From: Macrolepiota albuminosa
Lineage: Eukaryota > Basidiomycota > Agaricomycetes > Agaricales > Agaricaceae
Length of the DNA stretch: 64,000 nt
NCBI GenBank assembly: GCA_027475525.1
Contig: JAMWFC010000022.1
Span: 125,015-189,014, forward strand
Direction: 5' to 3'
Part shown: positions 36,100 to 47,580 of the stretch, piece by piece
Position numbering within the stretch: the stretch's first letter is position 1
Layout of the letters: each line of letters begins with the position of its first letter
Notes under the pieces: model-generated
Database searches by the model: none
What the model was told of the DNA's origin: nothing
Seen by the model: only the letters and a program-made list of their open reading frames with translations
Translations under genes and position numbers: made by a program

Positions 36100-37844
36100 T
36101 TAAGGGAGTGATGGAGATGTTCGTGCAGGAGACGTCCCTGAGGATGTTTGTTGAAGCAGGGACAGAGTGACAGTGAGAGCGGATAAGTCAGCGGTGTGAT
36201 GGGATTGGTCAGTGGCGAGGGCAGAGGTGTCACTAGTGGGAACGGATACATCAGCACTGGCAGGAGATTGGTCAGCAGTGGGGTCAGGAGTGGTTTCTTC
36301 CTCTTCAACGATGGGTCCAAGTCCATTGTGCCCTGTTGAATGCACTGCCACATCATCCTGAGCTGACGGACTGGAGGGACGGGTGGAGATGTGAGTCGAC
36401 TCTGCAAAGTGTCAACCATACCCTGAATATGGTGGATCTGCTCCTCCGTCTAACGGATCTATCCGTCGTGGGATGCAAGCGTCTCATCCGCATGAGAAAC
36501 ATTGGTTTGCAGGGTTTTCATGTGGCCACTGAGCGTGTTGACCTGAGTCTGGTAGCGACGGAAGAAGTCCTCAATACACGGTAACCAGCTCTCCTCAGCT
36601 GTGACAAACCCATCCTGCACCTGCTCCCCAACATTCCGCAATGCTTCCTGGAACCCATTCTCCATCCTGTTCAAACGGCTCTCCACCCCTGCCATTACAC
36701 CAGCCACAATGTCCTCACTGTGACTAGACTCCATTGCCCACTCCTTGCACTTTCTCTTGACCGGAAGAGGATCCGCTGGGTGGTTGGAGGTTGATGGTTG
36801 GGATGGACGGACAGACGATTTTGATGGTCCCGCAATTGGACTGGCTAGTTCATCTGCTAACTATTGGTTAGCTATTTGAGCAGGAAAAGAGTTTCATACC
36901 GTCATCACTCTCAATAATCATCACTGACTTCTTTCTCAGTGGTTTTTTCCCCTTTCCCTTGTTGCTGGGCTTGATGGTTTTCTTGACAATCGTCAGGCTG
37001 CATGTTTGTTTGCAAATGAGCCAGCAGGGATTGCATGCAGTGCCGCCCTTTGTCCTGACACACTGTAGCCGCTTACTTGTGCAATATTGGCAAGGGGGGT
37101 TGATGTGCTGACCCTCGTAATGAGGTGCTGTCCTCAGATACCTGCCCAACAGCATCCCTCCAGTAATTTCCCTCTTCGGTATCCTGCCCTCTTGTTCTTC
37201 CTCTTTCTCTTCCTCTTCATCCTCGTCCTCATCCTTGTCCTCCTGCTCCTTCTGTCGATGATAGGTACCAGGAGGATGTTGACCAATATAGGTCACCTGT
37301 TTTGGCTTCTTGGGATTTGGCAACAGACCAGACAAATCTCCTGCCGCTGGAAGACTCGGTTGTTTTCTCTTCTTCGGAATTGGTGACGGACCAGACAAAT
37401 CTTCTGCTGCCGGCCTATGACCTATCCAGTCTTCTTGTGCCGGTGCCGTCAATGGACTGGCCTTGGTCGACAGATCAGGTCGTTCTTCTCCCCCACTTGG
37501 TTCTTCCCCCCTTCCACTCCTTTAGGTCCATTTCTTCGCAGCGTCCTTCAACCGCCTGGTCATATCCTCGTCAAAAAGCTTGCTCTGGAGTAGTGGGATA
37601 ATTTCATTGATGAAACTTCTCCTAGCATCAAGGAGGAGTTTCTTGTCATCCTTGACATTCCTAACCATGAACCACATGTCAATTTACAGGACAACTATTA
37701 GTGCATGTCTATTATGCAGGAGTGCTTGTATCTTACCAGGTCCTTTTGCTGTGCTTTGAGTTGACACAGGTCTCCTCTGAGAGCAAGGGATAATACTCAA
37801 ACATCCGCATCAACAACCCGTTGGTAGAGTTCTTTGTTAGACAT
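36100..37844 (-). pseudogene. Zn2Cys6 zinc-cluster and coiled-coil protein gene, decayed
   Basis: Starts MSNKELYQRVVDADV at 37844. The donor GTAAGATA is near 37740. The second exon has an acidic Glu/Asp run (near 37200) and then CQYCTSKRLQC with further cysteines, spaced C-x2-C-x6-C-x8-C-x2-C-x7-C. This fits the fungal Gal4-type cluster, which binds two zinc ions and usually DNA. It lies mid-protein rather than at the N-terminus. The next exon (36734 downwards) is a long helical segment, VESRLNRMENGFQEALRNVG to HHIQGMVDTLQSRL, a probable coiled coil. Stops at 37797-37799 (TGA), near 37520 (TAA) and 36459 (TAG) fit decayed CGA, CAA and CAG. The 3' end is uncertain. Confidence 0.62.
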
Positions 37845-38040
37845 GGCAGATGGAGGATTAAAGAAACGGACGAGAACTTTATACAAAGCAAGTTCTGAAA
37901 ATAAATATCATGTGACCCTGTTTAAATTACAAAAGAAGTTTGATTTATTGCTTGACAAAACCTTACTTTGTTTATCTTACAGTTTAGTAAATAACAATTA
38001 GCTAAGCAGGTCAAAAATTGCAAATGTCTTAATGTTTATT

Positions 38041-38122
38041 GCACTAAGCAGGAGTCAAACCCACCTACTGCAACACACAATGAACACCAATGGATAATAT
38101 TCCACTAGACCATTGATGCTTA
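38041..38122 (-). repeat. tRNA-like SINE head 1
   Basis: On the minus strand an A box TGGTCTAGTGG is followed about 50 nt later by a B box GGGTTTGACTCC. Confidence 0.6.
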
Positions 38123-38255
38123 CTGTACACTGCTATAGTCTAAATAGATATCATGTCACCCTGTTTAAATTAGGACCTTACTTTGTTTATCATACTGTGT
38201 AGCAAATAACAATTAGCTAAGCAGGTCAAAAATTCTAAACAGTTTAACATAAATA

Positions 38256-38333
38256 CATTAGTAGAAATTGAACCTGCCTACTGCAAGACATAATAAAGTC
38301 CAATGAATAATATTCCACTAGACCACCGATGCT
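38256..38333 (-). repeat. tRNA-like SINE head 2
   Basis: A box TGGTCTAGTGG and B-box-like GCAGGTTCAATTTC on the minus strand. Confidence 0.58.
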
Positions 38334-38414
38334 TACTGTGTACTGCTATGATGTAGATAAACATCAGTCTAATATTCTGTGTGTGGTCAAAAATATTTGA
38401 ATTCGATGTCAATG

Positions 38415-38495
38415 CACTAGGGGGAGTCGAACCCACCTATTGCAAGATACAAGGAATACCAATTGGAAATATTCCACTACACCACAGACGCTTCC
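38415..38495 (-). repeat. tRNA-like SINE head 3
   Basis: A box TGGTGTAGTGG and an exact B box GGGTTCGACTCC on the minus strand; the best preserved of the cluster. Confidence 0.65.
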
Positions 38496-38705
38496 TGTAT
38501 AACGCAATGGTGTAAATCAATATCAGTCTAATATTCCGCTACACTCCATGGTTTTCCTTTTTCCTGTATACTTCTATGGTGTAAATAAATATCAGTCTAA
38601 TATTGTCAATTCAATACAGATGCACCAGTTGCAGTAAAATCTCTATCTGTTCAAATTCTGTATGGGTCCGTTTGTGCACTACATGAACACCGTCCTGACT
38701 TGTAG

Positions 38706-38795
38706 CAAGCGCCTGTGGTACAATGGAATATTCATCAATTGATATTTCATATTGTGCACAAGAAGTGGGTTCGACTCCCACTAGTTCACATTATA
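38706..38795 (+). repeat. tRNA-like SINE head 4, opposite strand
   Basis: A box TGGTACAATGG and B box GGGTTCGACTCC on the plus strand. Confidence 0.6.
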
Positions 38796-39171
38796 TAATA
38801 GCAGCAGGCCGCTGACATCCGCTAGCATCATGAATTTGATCTGTTGAAAACTCCAGAGATTTCTGCAGTGGCATAAGATAGACGAGTTTACACGTGTATT
38901 CATTCCAGTGCTTATGACAAGTTGATAATACACTGTGGCTGGCTACCTTTGTGCTGGTCTTTGTAAAAAAGGTAGTCAGCCCTGGTGTATTGTCACTTGT
39001 CATGTGTACTGGAATGATCTCATGCGCCAACTCCTCCATCCTATCCCACTTCAGTAATTGCTAGAGTTTTGGTTAGATCAACTACTACAGACGCTTACTA
39101 CAGGTCAGTATGATATATATGTAGAGCAAAAATGCACCTATATAAAAACACACCATTAGTCCCCGTTAAGG

Positions 39172-39250
39172 TGGAGTAGGGGGAGTAGAACCCACTGCTG
39201 TACACAATATTAAATATCAATAAATGAATATTCCACTGAACCACTGGGAC
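39172..39250 (-). repeat. tRNA-like SINE head 5
   Basis: A-box-like AGTGGTTCAGTGG and B-box-like GGGTTCTACTCC on the minus strand. Confidence 0.55.
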
Positions 39251-39289
39251 TGGTTGCACTGCTGACATCAGCTGGCTCACATGCCAACG

Positions 39290-40680
39290 TCAGCTACTGT
39301 CCGCTACTGTCCGCTGGCATGCCAGCGGACAGCGGACACTCACACACCCTCTTCTGCCCTTCTTCCTCTTTCTCCCCAGTGCCATCCTCTCCACTCCCCA
39401 CACTACCTCACATGCCACCCCTGTCCACCACATGCATCCCGCTTCCCTCCTCCCCCCTGACCTGACATCCGACATCTGCTACGTCCGCTGGCATACCAGC
39501 GGACATCCACGCTCCTCCCCTTCCCCCTTTCCCCTTTTTCTCCCCACCCCCATCCCTTTTCTGCTACCCCCCACGCTCTACAAAACGCCACCTCATGCAG
39601 CGGACGCCCACGCACCCCGTTTCCTTCTCTCCAGCCCTAATGCCAGACAATGCCAGACAATGCCGGGGGTTGCCAATGGATTCCTGTGGATGCTAACAAA
39701 TTCCCATAGATGCTGACAGATACCAGCGGATATCCGGCAGATACTGACAGATGCACGATAGATGCCAACAGATGCCAGCGGGTCACAACGGCTGCCGACA
39801 AACTCCAATGGATGCCAGCTGATGGCTGCTGATGCCAACGCCCCTTTCAAGCCACAAAAACTCTTTTGGGATGTATGCCACCCCTCTTCCACCTCAAAAA
39901 ATCTATATGGGAATCTGCGGAAATGTAGGTGGGCATCCATTCATTGTGTTATCTGACCTTTGAATCTATCCGTTAGTAACGGACCTGTGGTGCAACGGTT
40001 AAATATGTGTTCCGTTGCTGAAGGCTTTCCCAAGGCTGGGGGTTCGATTCCCCCCCATAGGCATACAGCAGGCAAGATGAAGTTACCTTTTTCCTTGGTC
40101 CAACCAGACCCCGTGGATCTGCGTAGGCCTCTGTGGATGTCCGCTGATGCCCTGCGCAGGCCTGCATGGGCCCACATAGGTTTGAGTCTGTTGACGTATG
40201 TCTGCATAGATGTCCGCTGGTGGCTTGCATAGGCCTGCGTAGGTTTGCAGAGCCCTTTTGTGGACGTATGCTGGCATCGGTGGTGGAAAAAGGAGTGAAG
40301 GGGAGACGCGCAGTCTTGAGTTATTGTGGGGAGGAATGAAGAGGGGAGGGAAGTGGGAAACCTCGAGGAGGATTTATTCATGCCATGACGTCTGCCAATG
40401 GAGGAGGTTTTCACTTGTGGGCTGATGCCTGCTGGCAGCCGCTGACACACATTGATGTCTGCTAGTGTCCGCTGGCATCCACCAGGGCTGCATGCATATG
40501 TGTGTGCCTGCCTTTTATCAATCCACTGGACCGTGTTATACAGCATATTGTGACATGTCTGCAGCTCTGTATTCTATGGCACTGTGGAGACTGCTCTGCT
40601 CCAGTGTAGCGGACTCCGCTGGACACGTATGGTATGGCACAAAGTGAGCTCCCGTACAACGTATGACACGTACCGTTGTG
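39290..40680. repeat. GC-rich low-complexity region with TCCGCTGG words and palindromes
   Basis: Dense degenerate copies of tccgctggc, gatgccagcgg and tgcataggcctg. A 26-bp perfect palindrome centred on GCATGC lies at 39307-39332, and a second near-palindrome at 39483-39504. Apart from the tRNA-like unit at 39984, no gene is supported. Confidence 0.65.
39984..40061 (+). tRNA. tRNA-like gene or tRNA pseudogene
   Basis: The acceptor strands CCTGTGG (39984-39990) and CCATAGG (40055-40061) pair over 7 bp with one G-T. The T arm is GGGGG, TTCGATT, CCCCC (40038-40054) and joins the 3' acceptor strand directly, as in real tRNAs. An A-box-like TGGTGCAACGG overlaps 39988-39998. The anticodon arm (near ttgctga, 40014-40023) pairs poorly, so this may be a decayed serine-like tRNA or a SINE head. 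A T5 run follows at about 40088. Confidence 0.45.
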
Positions 40681-41254
40681 ATGCCCTACCCTGCCTCAAT
40701 TAGAAGTCTAAAGAACCAGCAACAATAGAATAGGATATATTTTAACCCAGCATTTTATCTATCAAGAATTGATATAATGTTTAGTGCCAACATTAAAACT
40801 CACAGCATCTGTCAATGATTTTCTGACCATACCATAGAGGCCTGGCCAATTGGAATTACACTAAAAAGTGAGCAGACTCATACAAATTTAAGTCAGTTTA
40901 GAGTCACCATAGCCAATGGGCTATAACACTGTTGGTTGCTGTTTCCCCTATGTATGCTGGTTGCTGTTAACAGGTCTCTATTAACTGTAACCACAAGGAG
41001 AGGTGCTAATTGGTAGCACCACATATGGACTTATTTCAAAAATATAGTAGTGCATAGTATAAAAGATAGCTACTTTGTATGTATACAACAAGAAATCGGA
41101 ACCCTTCGAGTACCCAGTTACATTTAGCGTTCAAATCACACAAGTTCAACCTAACTTTATCACTAAGTTGGGCACTAGCTTTGTTTATCTTGTCTTCATT
41201 ATTTACAGTGCCATTTACAGGCATATTACACTGCACTATTTATTTTCATTTTGA

Positions 41255-42871
41255 CACTGGCTCAAAAAACTGCCCCAATGTTTGGCCTTTTTGGAAAGAT
41301 TCACATGGTGTGCAACAATTACATAAGCAAAAAATTGTAGAAAATCACATGACATACAACTGCATCCTGGCTTCATAATGACATATAAAACATGTGATTT
41401 GGATAAGAACCTGCTGATTAATAAATTGAACAAGATATTCAATCATTGGGGCAGTTTTTTGACTTACTTTAATTTTCATATTTTCTCAATACTTTTCAGC
41501 AATAGAAGATGAAAACACCTTGTAAGAAGTATAAACAATGTCATGTGACCTTGTTTGTACTAATTTGACATGTTCAACTTCAATCAATCACCTTCTTGAC
41601 ACTCTACTACCATCATGCAACCTGTTTTTGCTGCCAATCGCTCTTCTGTTGCTTCTTTCCTCAATGAGGAGTATTCTCAGCATCAAATCCAAGCAAAAAC
41701 TGGCCTGGGAAAGGGCACTGTGGGGAGGATCAGTAAAGAGCTGGAGAGCAATGAAGAGAATCATCCTGGAGGTCATCCTTCCGAGCTTACAGCACATGAC
41801 AAATAGTCTATTATTTGTCAAATTACTACTGGGAAGCTGGATAATGCTGTTCAAGCTACACAGTTCATTAATTCTGTCATCTCTAGTCCTGTCAATCTTC
41901 AGACAGTCAGAAATGCATTGAAGGAGGCAGGCTTTTGCTCAGCAACAAAGAAGAAAGTTCCTATGCTCAAGGCTGCTTATCATACAAACCGGCTTAAATT
42001 TGCTCAGTATCATGAAAACTAGACAGTGGAGAATTGGAAAAGGGTTTTGTGGAGTGATAATACAAAAATTAATCAGATTGGATTAGATAGGAAGGTATAT
42101 GTGTGGAAAATTCCAGGAGAACTACTATCTGATCACACTACTATATTAACTGTCAAGCATGGAGGAGGAAACAATTTAATGGTATGGGGCTGCATGGATT
42201 GGAATGGAGTAGAGAAGCTCATAGAAGTTCAGGAGAAGATGGATGCTGCATAGTATTGTGAGATTTTGGATGAGGGAGTGGTGGAAAGCTTTGAGAAGTT
42301 GGAAATGGAGGAGGAAGGACAATATTTTCAGCAGGACAATGACCCAAAACACACCTCCAAACAGGCAACAACCTGGTTTTCTGATAACAACATCATTGTA
42401 ATATCCTGGCCTGCCCAATCTCCTGACCTCAATCCCATTGAACATCTCTGGGTTTACATCAAGCACAAACTTTTGGAGTATGAGGTACCCCCTAAAGGAG
42501 TGCATGAGTTGTGGGAGAGAGTGGTCAAGGAGTGGAATGAAATACCATCAGAGGTATGCCAAAGCCTCATAGAGAGCATGCCTAGAAGGATCAAGGCAGT
42601 TATAAAGGCAAATGGAGGCCATACCAAGTATTAGATATGAAAATTAGAGTAAATTAAAGTGGGTCAAAAAACTGCCCCAATGATTGAATATTTTCTTTGA
42701 TTTATTAATTAGCAAGTTCTTGTCCAAATCACATGATTTATATGTCATTATGAAGCCAAGATGTAGTTGTATGTCATGTGATTTTCTACAATTTTTTGCT
42801 TATGTAATTGTTGCACACCATGTAAATCTTTCCAAAAGGGCCAAACATTGGGGCAGTTTTTTGAGCCAGTG
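41255..42871 (+). mobile_element. Tc1/mariner DNA transposon
   Basis: 1617 bp with long inverted repeats of about 208 bp (41255-41462 and 42663-42871) that begin CACTGGCTCAAAAAACTGCC. Inside each repeat the outer end word recurs inverted at the inner border (TTGGGGCAGTTTTTTGAC), an IR/DR layout. TA follows the right end, while GA precedes the left end, so one side of the TA target is mutated. Confidence 0.93.
41615..42634 (+). pseudogene. Tc1 transposase pseudogene
   Basis: One reading frame of 339 codons, the usual Tc1 length, starting MQPVFAANRSSVASF. A helix-turn-helix N-terminus (EYSQHQIQAKTGLGKGTVGR) is followed by a DD34E core: D in LWSDNTKIN, D in QQDNDPKHTS and E in LNPIEHLW. Three TAG codons at 41804-41806, 42020-42022 and 42251-42253 interrupt it. 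Each fits a C-to-T or G-to-A change from Gln or Trp. No indel is seen, so the copy died by point mutation alone. Confidence 0.93.
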
Positions 42872-43070
42872 TATATCTTTGCCTAAACTATGGTGCTTAC
42901 AGTTTGCTAAGTAGCACCTGAGACACTATTATCTAGCATGTTGTTCTATTATATTTACTTGAGCACACCAGGACTCTGTCAAGACTCCTCACAACTATGC
43001 ACACCAGGCACTGAAGACGGCATTGTGCTGCATATATATCCAGTACATCCAATCACAGTTGGCATCATCA

Positions 43071-43613
43071 TTGTGATAGCATGTACTCAAACCAGCACAT
43101 GATGGATGTCTCAGTCAGCTGATATCTTTTGAGGCAAAATGATAAAACATTATTTTTTCTTCTTTTTTCCACCACAATTTTATTGTTCAGCCAAACATTG
43201 TGCTACTATAGATCTCCCATCCAAAGAGGCATGCCAGCATCCTAGCTGTCAATGCACATATTTTTAGCAACAATTAATATGTTTTTTATAGCTCTACTTG
43301 TTATTATGACAATAAAAAACTTCATCTTTAGCCACATACTTGTTAGTGCTGCCACTGCTATGAAGACCATGTGGTTGCAGCTCATATAAATCTCCTACCA
43401 AGAGGTCAACTTGGTACATGTCCAAGATTTACTGAGGTATCTTCTATTAGTTATTATGAGTGTGCTGTTTGACAGCTTTTATAGCCACTAGGCAATTGGA
43501 TGGTTAATACTCTATATCAAAATTGTCAAAGTAGTTAGTTTCAACATACTTGTATTTTGTAAGTCTTTTTATATGACAATTTGTTTAAAAAAACTTATAT
43601 AAGTTTCAGGAAT
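43071..43613. other. AT-rich spacer
   Basis: No gene, RNA or repeat is recognised. Base composition falls sharply from the GC-rich retrotransposons. Confidence 0.5.
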
Positions 43614-46600
43614 ATGTCTTCTGTTCAAAACTCTGTGATATCAACTATACCTTCTATTGCTTCATGGAATCCTTCTGTTTTTGCAGTTTCTGGCTTATCT
43701 ATAAATGATCAACATATACAACATACAGCTTTAAGTGCTGCTACTCGGCCTGCATATAGTTCTATGCAAAGAAGATATTCAAGTGTTCCATGTGCTCCAG
43801 AGCCCGGTCACTATCCATATCTTATATCTATGACAAATACTAGTAGTTATGTTTCACTATCATCAACTACTACAGTTTTTGCTTCACAACAAAATCAATA
43901 TGTAATCACAGTTCTGCCTTATAATGTATGTAAACTTCTATTATCATACAAATATAATATAGTTGATATAAGTCCTCTACTCTCTTTAGTAATAGTAAAA
44001 TTGTGCATGGTCACTACCTTGAAATACACATTTATTCAAATTGTTTTTCTGATTTGTTAGCTCAATTAGAGCAACATCAGCTTGTGATGTCTTTTATGCA
44101 CTTGGCTAATTTTTCAGACTTGCTATGAATACTCGTTCATAATCACCTTATTGATAACTTCATCTTGCATTGACTCATTGTTTCTAGCTTTGATTTGGCT
44201 CATTGCAATGCAAACATCTTTCTTTTGCATTGTTTTGTGATGGATATGCAAATTATCATAGGCAAATTATCAAAGCTTCATTTTTAGTGCTTTATAAAAT
44301 AACTTTAAGCAATTTGATCAAAGTTGCAAAATACATCAAACATCTCATAAAAAATGTCAATCTTTTATTTTATAATGATTAATTATACTTTAACATTTTG
44401 TTTATATCTAATGTAAATTATAGAAACTTGAGAATTAATATATAGTACTCTTCAAGCTCATTCAACAGAATCTCATGCATGCTTTGCTAAATGTATTCTT
44501 TCTAACTTTCAAACTAATAATACCAACAAGTTATAAGACACTCAAATTTTATATTGTCCTGGATGTTCTGGAAATGCCATACTACAATCTGCAATTACTT
44601 CTGCTCCAAGTACTATACTAAATAATTGGAATAACTTGTCAAATGAAAAAGATGTGAGTGCATTTTTTTTGCAAAAACTTTTCATCTCTTTTTAATATGA
44701 ATTTATAGCTTTCTGAAGTAGCAAATATTTTTCAACTTCAAACTTTCATAGTCAATTTTTGAGATTTCTCCATGCCAGCACCATTGTCTTTTTCACCAAA
44801 TATCTCCAATCATACCACTCTTCTATTTATTATAAGATCATTATCACTTATACCTACATCTGCATCTGCTTTTGCTCCAACTCTTCACATCAATTCACAA
44901 CTTCAACCAGCACATGCAAATACAGCAGCATGGAGAAGCTACATTCAATTGAAAGCTATGTGTCATAGCAGACATGTGGATCTAAATTGTTTATCTGTTG
45001 AAGCTTCTAACTGAACTTGCTGCTGTCAAAGCACTTGTTGCAACTCTGATTTCTTATTGTGATGACTTTATTCCTTTCAATTTAGAAAATGATGTTATTA
45101 TTCATACATTCGCTTTCAAACATCTTTTAACAAGGTTACATACTTAAAAAATATAAGTTATTTAGTTATAAATTTTATTATATCTAACTAATTCCTATAT
45201 TTAAATAGGCAAGGAACTGGTGAAGAAGTTAAATATGCTGTTTTAAGAATAGCACTTACTCACATTACAGAATATAACCCTTACTACTTCAAATCCTTTG
45301 ACAAATTTGGATATTACACATAATGTCTCAGTTCTAATAATCTCTCCAGTTTGTGTCTTGCTTATACAAAAGCATATGATATATTAGTAGCATTATATAT
45401 TTATTGGATAAAGACAACTCCTTTTTCAATATTACCTTAGTTTCTTTTGGTTAATTATTATTCTTAGATCTTCTGCTATTGAAGATCTAGATTTTATAAC
45501 TGAAATAAATCTAGAACTTGGTATAAAACTCAAATCTTGGCCAGTCAATCCTAATATTTCTCTGGATACTTGTGATAAGTAATTAAAAGTTTTGCAGATA
45601 ATCGTAGTTCTGCTACAGTAAGTTTTGATATATATATTTAAATTTATAAATAATTTAGTTTATGCTAGCCTGCCAAACTCCTTGGATTTGCTGGATCTGA
45701 GCTTGATTATTATATTATGGCTCTATTCAACAATGTCTTCTTGCTCACTGCATTCAATTTTCAAGTTGATAGCTTGAAAGATATCTAAGCTTTCTGAGAA
45801 GGTTTTGATATGGGAATTATATCAGGTTTAGATTTTATCAAAGTGATGTATTCATATCTTTTTTATTTTCTTGTTTCTTACATTTTTTAATAGTCAATAA
45901 GAAATCCTGCAATCTCTAAACTTTTTCTTTTTAAACTATTCTCACTTAGAATTAAAACCATTGAACAGGTCCTTAAACATATCTATGTCAATTCTTCAAA
46001 TAAAAATTTTTCAAATCGTTTTTACAATAATTTTTTTTCAATATCTCAAAAGTACTAGGCATCTTTAAGGATCAGATGGCTTAATTACTACAGAAATGCA
46101 ATTTAATATTCATACTCAATCATCAGTATATCATGCTAAAGGATTTTTCTATTTTTTTACTGACAGTGAGCTTCCTTTTTTTATAAATAATGCTTAACGA
46201 ATAACAGTATTTATTTCTCTTGTTTGAATGAGCTTTATGTATCTGATTTTCTTTCTCAGTTTAATTTCATTCAAGAGTTACTGACTAGCTTTTCAAATAC
46301 TGCAGCACAACTAGTATGTAATAATCACTTATTTTTAATAAATCTAATAGCAATTTTAGGCTTCTGCTCAGATTATTTGCATTTTTTATACATGCACTAG
46401 AAATATTCATGTTCTGGATACCGATTTTTTACACTTATGCATTAATGAACCAATACTCACTAATAATTCCATCACAACATTTTTTGATCATGGCATACAT
46501 CCTACTTTACTCTGCATCAATAATGCTTAAGAAACATATGCAATGCTCTGATACTTATTGCTTTGTATTACTCTTTGCTAAGGTAGAGGATGCAAGGTAC

Positions 46601-46620
46601 CCGCATCCTCTTACATAAGC
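43614..46620 (+). pseudogene. Decayed multi-exon gene of unknown family in AT-rich DNA
   Basis: The first exon starts MSSVQNSVISTIPSIASW (43614) and ends at a GTATGT donor near 43928. Later coding blocks separated by introns include HGHYLEIHIYSNCFSDLLAQ (near 44010-44070), CPGCSGNAILQSAITSAP (44553-44610), TAAWRSYIQLKAMCHSRHVD (44925) and KLLTELAAVKALVATLISYC (45000-45060). A further block, IFYTCTRNIHVLDTDFLHLC, lies near 46385-46440. Stops such as TGA and TAA occur within the blocks. I do not recognise the protein and assign no function. Confidence 0.45.
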
Positions 46621-47016
46621 TTGAATAGGTGTTAACAACGAGCTCAAATTCTTCAACTGCATATCAAATAGCAAATAAATTAGTTCTAGAAAACATTGTG
46701 TTGAGGATTTGGCAAAATTTATAGCTTTCAATTTTTTAAATATAATATATATGGATAAAATATAGTAATTATCAACAATTCATGAAAAACTTCAAAATAT
46801 CATCTTTCAATGCATTTGAGACAGAAAACAGAAAATCAAGAGAAAAGGATAATCAGAATTTGGCTACTTATTAAGCAATTACATGATCTATTGAAGCAAG
46901 GTTCAAGAAGAGAGGAGGTGAATTTGTGAGTGGAAATTAAGCTAAAGCATGTCCAAAATAATAGAAAGACAATTAAAAGCAAAGCAAGCATATCTGGAGA
47001 ACCTTTTCTAAGCAAA
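46621..47016. other. AT-rich spacer before the Helitron 3' end
   Basis: No gene is supported. It is the flank of Helitron A. Confidence 0.45.
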
Positions 47017-47075
47017 ACGAGCTACGATTCGTGCCTTCGGCACAAATTTTGTAGCTTGTTGGGGGCTTTGCCCCC
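47017..47075. other. Helitron A terminal hairpins
   Basis: Two stem-loops, 47017-47059 and 47061-47075. The same pair occurs at 53532-53590 at the end of Helitron B. Confidence 0.7.
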
Positions 47076-47095
47076 AAACCCCCCCCCCAACTAAG

Positions 47096-47255
47096 CCTCC
47101 ACCCTAACCTCACTTCGTTCAGTTAGGGCTCCAAGTATGTATAAGTAACTTAGCCTTCACCCCAACCTCACTTCGTTCGGTTAGGGCTCCAAATATGTAT
47201 ATAAGTAATTCAGTCTCCACCCCAACCTCACTTCATTCAGTTAGGGGTTCCAAAT
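47096..47255. repeat. Three subterminal repeat units of Helitron A
   Basis: Units of 58-62 bp share AACCTCACTTCGTTCGGTTA and ggctccaaatatgtat. They are the probable ancestor of the 61-bp satellite in Helitron B. Confidence 0.7.
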
Positions 47256-47580
47256 ATGTATCTTAGTAACTCAACTTCTATCATAATCTTACTTTCATTA
47301 TGTCTTACTGATTCCAGCATAAGTTGTTAACAAATAGAGAGTTTCACATTTATCAAGAAATGATGCTACAATTCCAAGTTATATATATTCTATTAGTACA
47401 GTATCAACAAATATCAAGTTAGATGCTAAAATATAAAAGTTAGTAATAAGTAAGTAATTAACAATCACACTCACATTTGTAAACCCAAGAAATAATGCTA
47501 CAATTCCAAGTTATATGTACAGTATCAAGTTAGATGCTAAAATATAAAGTTAGTAATAAGTAGTTAATCAAAAATCACAC

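Larger units (their letters stand above)
37906..38600 (-). repeat. Tandem SINE-like units with tRNA-related heads
   Basis: Units repeat at about 242 bp and then about 170 bp. Shared blocks are atatcatgtgaccctg, accttactttgttta and aataacaattagctaagcag, followed by a tRNA-like segment. The individual heads are listed separately. Confidence 0.65.
40691..43070 (+). mobile_element. Decayed solo LTR of the element 1 family (LTR D), split by Tc1
   Basis: Alignable with LTR B from about its base 300 onward (agaagtctaaag...) to its end GGCATCATCA. The left end is missing. Many C-to-T and G-to-A changes mark it as the oldest copy. The Tc1 element at 41255-42871 interrupts it. Confidence 0.8.

Noticed and set aside
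26596..37844. TET/JBP dioxygenase, known to travel with KDZ elements in basidiomycetes
   Set aside because: No HxD or similar iron-binding motif was found in any of the neighbouring frames.
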